DNA of 8,711 nucleotides, taken from positions 1 through 8,711 of the forward strand of contig JBEDUI010000039.1 in the NCBI GenBank assembly GCA_040414495.1, written 5' to 3'. The notes beneath the pieces are model-generated. The model ran no database searches, had not been told where the DNA came from, and worked only from the letters and a program-made list of their open reading frames with translations. The DNA comes from DATAVB01 sp040414495 (lineage in GTDB: Bacteria > Actinomycetota > Actinomycetes > Mycobacteriales > QHCD01). This document shows, in pieces, positions 6,694 through 8,711 of the stretch (positions are counted from its first letter, which is position 1; each line of letters starts with the position of its first letter). A program made the translations under genes and the position numbers.

Positions 6694-6720
6694 GTGCCCG
6701 CTGGCGCGGCCAGCGGGCAC
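6694..6720 (-). terminator. hairpin after the membrane-protein operon (could act on both strands)
   Basis: GTGCCCGCTGG (6694-6704) pairs perfectly with CCAGCGGGCAC (6710-6720) around a five-base CGCGG loop, an 11-bp stem. It lies 22 bases past the stop of the minus-strand small membrane protein. Together with the 6660-6679 hairpin it separates two convergent transcription units. Confidence 0.75.
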
Positions 6721-6741
6721 CGTCCACTTCAGACAGCCGGG

Positions 6742-6945
6742 CTACCGCTTGCGAGTGGCCCGCCACAAGCTGAACGGCAGCAACACCATCACCGCGACCG
6801 GCATCACCCACCAGGCCGGCACCGAGGTCGTGCTCACCGCGTACGTGATCAGCAGCGCGGCCACGACCCCGACCGCAACGACCCAGTCGTCCCCGACGAC
6901 GAAGTCGTACCAGAACGCACCAAATGCGCGGAGCCGGGCGATCAT
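6742..6945 (-). CDS. small two-helix membrane protein, translationally coupled
   Basis: This 67-residue protein has two predicted membrane helices (about 21-38 and 44-61), an aromatic N-terminal stretch with a small acidic pair (FWYDFVVGDDW) and a basic C-terminus (WRATRKR). Its ATG (6945-6943) overlaps the TGA of the upstream membrane-protein gene (6944-6942) as ATGA. GAGG inside that gene's end (6956-6953) is a ribosome-binding site with a seven-base spacer. The frame stays open far upstream antisense to other codons, but only this start fits the overlap. The tight coupling suggests stoichiometric synthesis and perhaps a complex with the COG4280-like protein. I know of no characterised homologue. 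Confidence 0.82.
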   Translation of the reverse strand: MIARLRAFGAFWYDFVVGDDWVVAVGVVAALLITYAVSTTSVPAWWVMPVAVMVLLPFSLWRATRKR

Positions 6946-7721
6946 CGGCTCGCCTCGGCCGGCGCGACAGACAGCGTACGTCGGGTGAGCGGCACTCCGG
7001 CGGCGCGACGTAAGACCGCCACCAACGACAGCCCGAACACCGCGATCACCGGCACCAGGACCAGCAGCGCGGCATCCGAGCCGGGCCAGTGCGCGCCCGC
7101 CCCTTCGGCGCCCCAGAACGTGCCGAATGCGGTGAGCATAATTCCGACGACGAATTTCATGGTGTTCTCCGGAACCCGGGCCAGCGGTGCCCGGACCGCG
7201 AACCCGGCGATGACAACGACGATTACCGCGGCCAGCGCGGCGATGACAGCGAGCGGAATATTGTGCTGATTGCTGCCGAACGTCAGCACGATGAACGCGA
7301 CCTCGAGCCCCTCCAGCACGACGCCCTTGAACGACAGCGTGAAGGCGTACCAGTCCGGGACGGAAAACCGTCCGCTGGCCGGGGCACTGCCCGCCGCCGC
7401 GACCTGGGTCCGGTAGATCTCGGACTCGTCGTGCAGCGATTTGTATCCGCTGGCCCGCAACACCGCCTTGCGCAGCCACTGCAGCCCGAACACCAACAGC
7501 AGCGCGCCGACCACGAGCCGCAATCCACGTAACGGAATAGCCGATACGGCGGGCCCGAGCACCGCGGTGATCGCGGCCAGGACGACCAGACCGACGGCGG
7601 TGCCGGTGAAGGCCGACCGCCAGTCCCGGGCGGTGCCGGCGGCGAGCACGATAGTTGTCGCCTCGACCGCCTCGACCATGCAGGCCAGGAAGACGGCGAG
7701 GAATAGTGCTCCGCTGGTCAC
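6942..7721 (-). CDS. COG4280-like integral membrane protein, putative ion transporter
   Basis: This 259-residue polytopic membrane protein has about seven hydrophobic segments (near 4-28, 38-58, 66-86, 131-150, 155-176, 187-208 and 217-238). Two copies of an acidic intramembrane motif are visible: MVEAVEATTIVLAAG with Glu17 and Glu20, and VLEGLEVAFIVLTFG with Glu137 and Glu140. The repeat resembles the duplicated glutamate motifs of the TMEM165/GDT1 (UPF0016) cation transporters and LysE-type exporters. That resemblance supports transport of a cation or small ion, but the substrate is unknown, and the match to COG4280 is from memory. The start is GTG, supported by AAGGAG five bases upstream on the minus strand (7732-7727). 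A soluble loop lies at about 88-128. It forms an operon with the 67-residue protein and is divergent from the ChrB-like gene. Confidence 0.82.
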   Translation of the reverse strand: MTSGALFLAVFLACMVEAVEATTIVLAAGTARDWRSAFTGTAVGLVVLAAITAVLGPAVSAIPLRGLRLVVGALLLVFGLQWLRKAVLRASGYKSLHDESEIYRTQVAAAGSAPASGRFSVPDWYAFTLSFKGVVLEGLEVAFIVLTFGSNQHNIPLAVIAALAAVIVVVIAGFAVRAPLARVPENTMKFVVGIMLTAFGTFWGAEGAGAHWPGSDAALLVLVPVIAVFGLSLVAVLRRAAGVPLTRRTLSVAPAEASR

Positions 7722-7726
7722 TCTGA

Positions 7727-7732
7727 CTCCTT
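7727..7732 (-). promoter_or_regulatory. ribosome binding site for the GTG start at 7721
   Basis: AAGGAG on the minus strand lies five bases before GTG (7721-7719). It is the strongest Shine-Dalgarno match in the window and decides this start. Confidence 0.75.
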
Positions 7733-7774
7733 GGCTGGGGGACGGCTGACCTCGGCCAGTTTAACAGTCGTTTT

Positions 7775-7795
7775 ATCGGAGCCGTAACGTCCGAT
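7775..7795. promoter_or_regulatory. 6-9-6 inverted repeat between divergent genes (possible operator)
   Basis: ATCGGA (7775-7780) and TCCGAT (7790-7795) are exact inverted repeats with a nine-base spacer, in the 154-base gap between the membrane-protein operon and the chrB-like gene. On the minus strand TAAACT, just downstream, could be the -10 of the membrane-protein promoter. The position suits a shared operator; the binding protein is unknown. Confidence 0.4.
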
Positions 7796-7807
7796 CGTCC
7801 TGCCGGT

Positions 7808-7825
7808 CCGGGGCCGGCGCCCCGG
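7808..7825. repeat. GC-rich inverted repeat in the divergent region
   Basis: CCGGGG (7808-7813) and CCCCGG (7820-7825) are inverted around six GC bases, inside a run rich in CCGG and GGCC words. It could be a leader hairpin or simply low-complexity GC DNA. Confidence 0.35.
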
Positions 7826-7865
7826 CGGGGCGGCCATAGGCTGGTAGCTCGTCAACGCTGTCGAT

Positions 7866-7870
7866 GGAGG
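7866..7870 (+). promoter_or_regulatory. ribosome binding site for the GTG start at 7876
   Basis: GGAGG lies five bases before GTG 7876. It overlaps an in-frame ATG at 7864 that has no ribosome-binding site of its own, so GTG 7876 is the likelier start. Confidence 0.65.
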
Positions 7871-7875
7871 TTACG

Positions 7876-8535
7876 GTGCCCGCAGCTGCTCACCCCGGTG
7901 GCCGGTCCCGGCCGGCCGGCGCCGCGCACGGATCGACTGTGTCTGGATCGCCTGGTCACGGATCGGCGGGTCACGGATCGACTGGTCATGGATCGGCGGC
8001 TGAGCAGGCTCGGTGGCTGCTACTGGTGTACCGGATACCGTCCGAACCCACTCGGTTGCGCGCTGGCGTGTGGCGACGTTTGAAGGGCCTGGGCGCGATT
8101 TATCTGCAGAACTCGGCCGCCGCGCTGCCGGTGACAACGAGCAGCGAACGGGCGCTTCGGGCGCTGCGTAAGGACATCTCCGACATGGGCGGTACGGCCG
8201 TACTGTTGTCCTGCGATGTGCTGGCCGGGGCCGATGGTGTAGTGGCGACGTTCAATACGGCACGGAATGACGAGTACGAGGAAATCGTCGACAAGTGCGA
8301 AGATTTCCACAGTCAATTGCAGAAAGAATATAAGGCGAATCATTTTACGTACGCTGAGCTCGAGGAAAACGACGAAGATCTGATCAAATTGCGGAACTGG
8401 TTCGCCAAGGTCAGCGATCGCGATGTATTCAACGCCTCGGGGCGGCAGCAGACCCTGGATGCGTTGGCCGAATGTGAAAAGGCGCTGGAAGAATACGCGG
8501 CCCGGGTTTACGCCGAAGAAGGCGAAGCGCACTAG
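7876..8535 (+). CDS. ChrB N-terminal-domain protein (chromate resistance ChrB-like)
   Basis: This 219-residue soluble protein has a low-complexity N-terminus (residues 1-45, including five GSxxx pentapeptide repeats at 19-43). A single ChrB N-terminal domain then begins at ARWLLLVYRIPSEPTRLR (45-62), continues with VWRRLKGLGAIYLQNSAAALP (65-85, given here in two parts: VWRRLKGLGAIYLQN and SAAALP), and the HFTYAELEENDEDLIKLRNW block (156-175). A charged helical tail follows. ChrB is known from chromate operons as a chromate-responsive regulator of the ChrA exporter. Stand-alone N-terminal domains occur in actinobacteria; the C-terminal chromate-resistance domain is absent here, and no chrA is in view. 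The protein is instead divergent from a putative ion transporter operon, so it may regulate or sense an ion handled there; this is inference. An ATG at 7864 would add four residues. Confidence 0.85.
   Translation: MPAAAHPGGRSRPAGAAHGSTVSGSPGHGSAGHGSTGHGSAAEQARWLLLVYRIPSEPTRLRAGVWRRLKGLGAIYLQNSAAALPVTTSSERALRALRKDISDMGGTAVLLSCDVLAGADGVVATFNTARNDEYEEIVDKCEDFHSQLQKEYKANHFTYAELEENDEDLIKLRNWFAKVSDRDVFNASGRQQTLDALAECEKALEEYAARVYAEEGEAH
7930..8004 (+). repeat. 15-base tandem repeat, five units, inside the chrB-like gene
   Basis: Five consecutive 15-base units, each starting GGATCG (7930, 7945, 7960, 7975 and 7990), encode GSTVS, GSPGH, GSAGH, GSTGH and GSAAE. The middle three are the best conserved. 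The array keeps frame and gives a flexible Gly/Ser/His linker ahead of the folded domain. Copy number may vary between strains. Confidence 0.9.
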
Positions 8536-8549
8536 GCTCGCCGTCCATT

Positions 8550-8569
8550 GCGCCGGCGTAAGCCGACGC
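8550..8569 (+). terminator. hairpin after the chrB-like gene
   Basis: GCGCCGGC (8550-8557) pairs with GCCGACGC (8562-8569), seven pairs and one C/A mismatch around a GTAA tetraloop, 14 bases after the stop. A mildly T-rich stretch (TCTTCGTTT, 8576-8584) follows. The remaining bases to 8711 show no gene that I can support. Confidence 0.5.
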
Positions 8570-8711
8570 GGGTGGTCTTCGTTTACGTTGGCGGCCGGCC
8601 GGGATCGAGGGCTCGCGAGGTTTAGCTGCGATGCTCCCGAGATCTGATCGCCACGCCCGCAGATCTAGTTACGACAGCGCTGGTCTGGTCTTGCGACGGC
8701 CGCGGACTTTG

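Noticed and set aside
8640..8666. Two AGATCT palindromes 15 bases apart
   Set aside because: A six-base self-complementary word occurring twice is weak evidence in an unannotated tail; no gene or element is attached to it.

Overview
The window comes from a high-GC Gram-positive bacterium, almost certainly an actinobacterium. The evidence is strong G/C bias at third codon positions, GTG starts, a very large ATP-binding LuxR-type regulator, and families typical of actinomycete accessory DNA. The genus cannot be fixed. In-frame TTA leucine codons in two unrelated genes (at 2601 and 4384) argue mildly against a strict Streptomyces codon regime.

Layout. (1) 1-318 is the 3' end of a large SMC-like ATPase gene that resembles JetC (TIGR02680) of the Wadjet plasmid-defence system; a perfect inverted repeat follows it directly. 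(2) 447-3779 is a probable two-gene operon: a small charged, Gln/Pro/Glu-rich protein of unknown function, then, six bases later, a 1008-residue LAL-type LuxR regulator with an N-terminal AAA ATPase and a C-terminal helix-turn-helix. (3) 3780-4215 is a gene-free stretch of 436 bases with a strong composite hairpin and several smaller ones. (4) 4216-5355 is an enolase-superfamily enzyme (mandelate racemase/muconate lactonizing type, probably a sugar-acid dehydratase). It runs tail to tail, one base apart, into (5) a minus-strand FMN/F420 split-barrel protein (5357-5878). (6) This is divergent from a class I SAM methyltransferase (5968-6639). (7) Two tandem hairpins (6660-6720) separate the methyltransferase from a minus-strand pair: a seven-helix COG4280-type membrane protein (6942-7721) and a 67-residue two-helix membrane protein (6742-6945) coupled to it by an ATGA overlap. 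(8) Divergent from that pair is a stand-alone ChrB N-terminal-domain protein (7876-8535) with an N-terminal pentapeptide repeat.

How they may work together. The 5' edge is the tail of a defence island, and nothing downstream of its terminator continues it; in particular, no JetD nuclease follows. The middle genes look like independent single-gene or two-gene units. The most coherent candidate for an undescribed module is at the right end: a ChrB-type protein divergent from a putative ion-transport membrane protein plus a small coupled membrane subunit, with a 6-9-6 dyad in the shared promoter region. That the three genes form one metal or oxyanion homeostasis module is inference. What the sequence shows is the gene arrangement, the overlap, the dyad and the family motifs.
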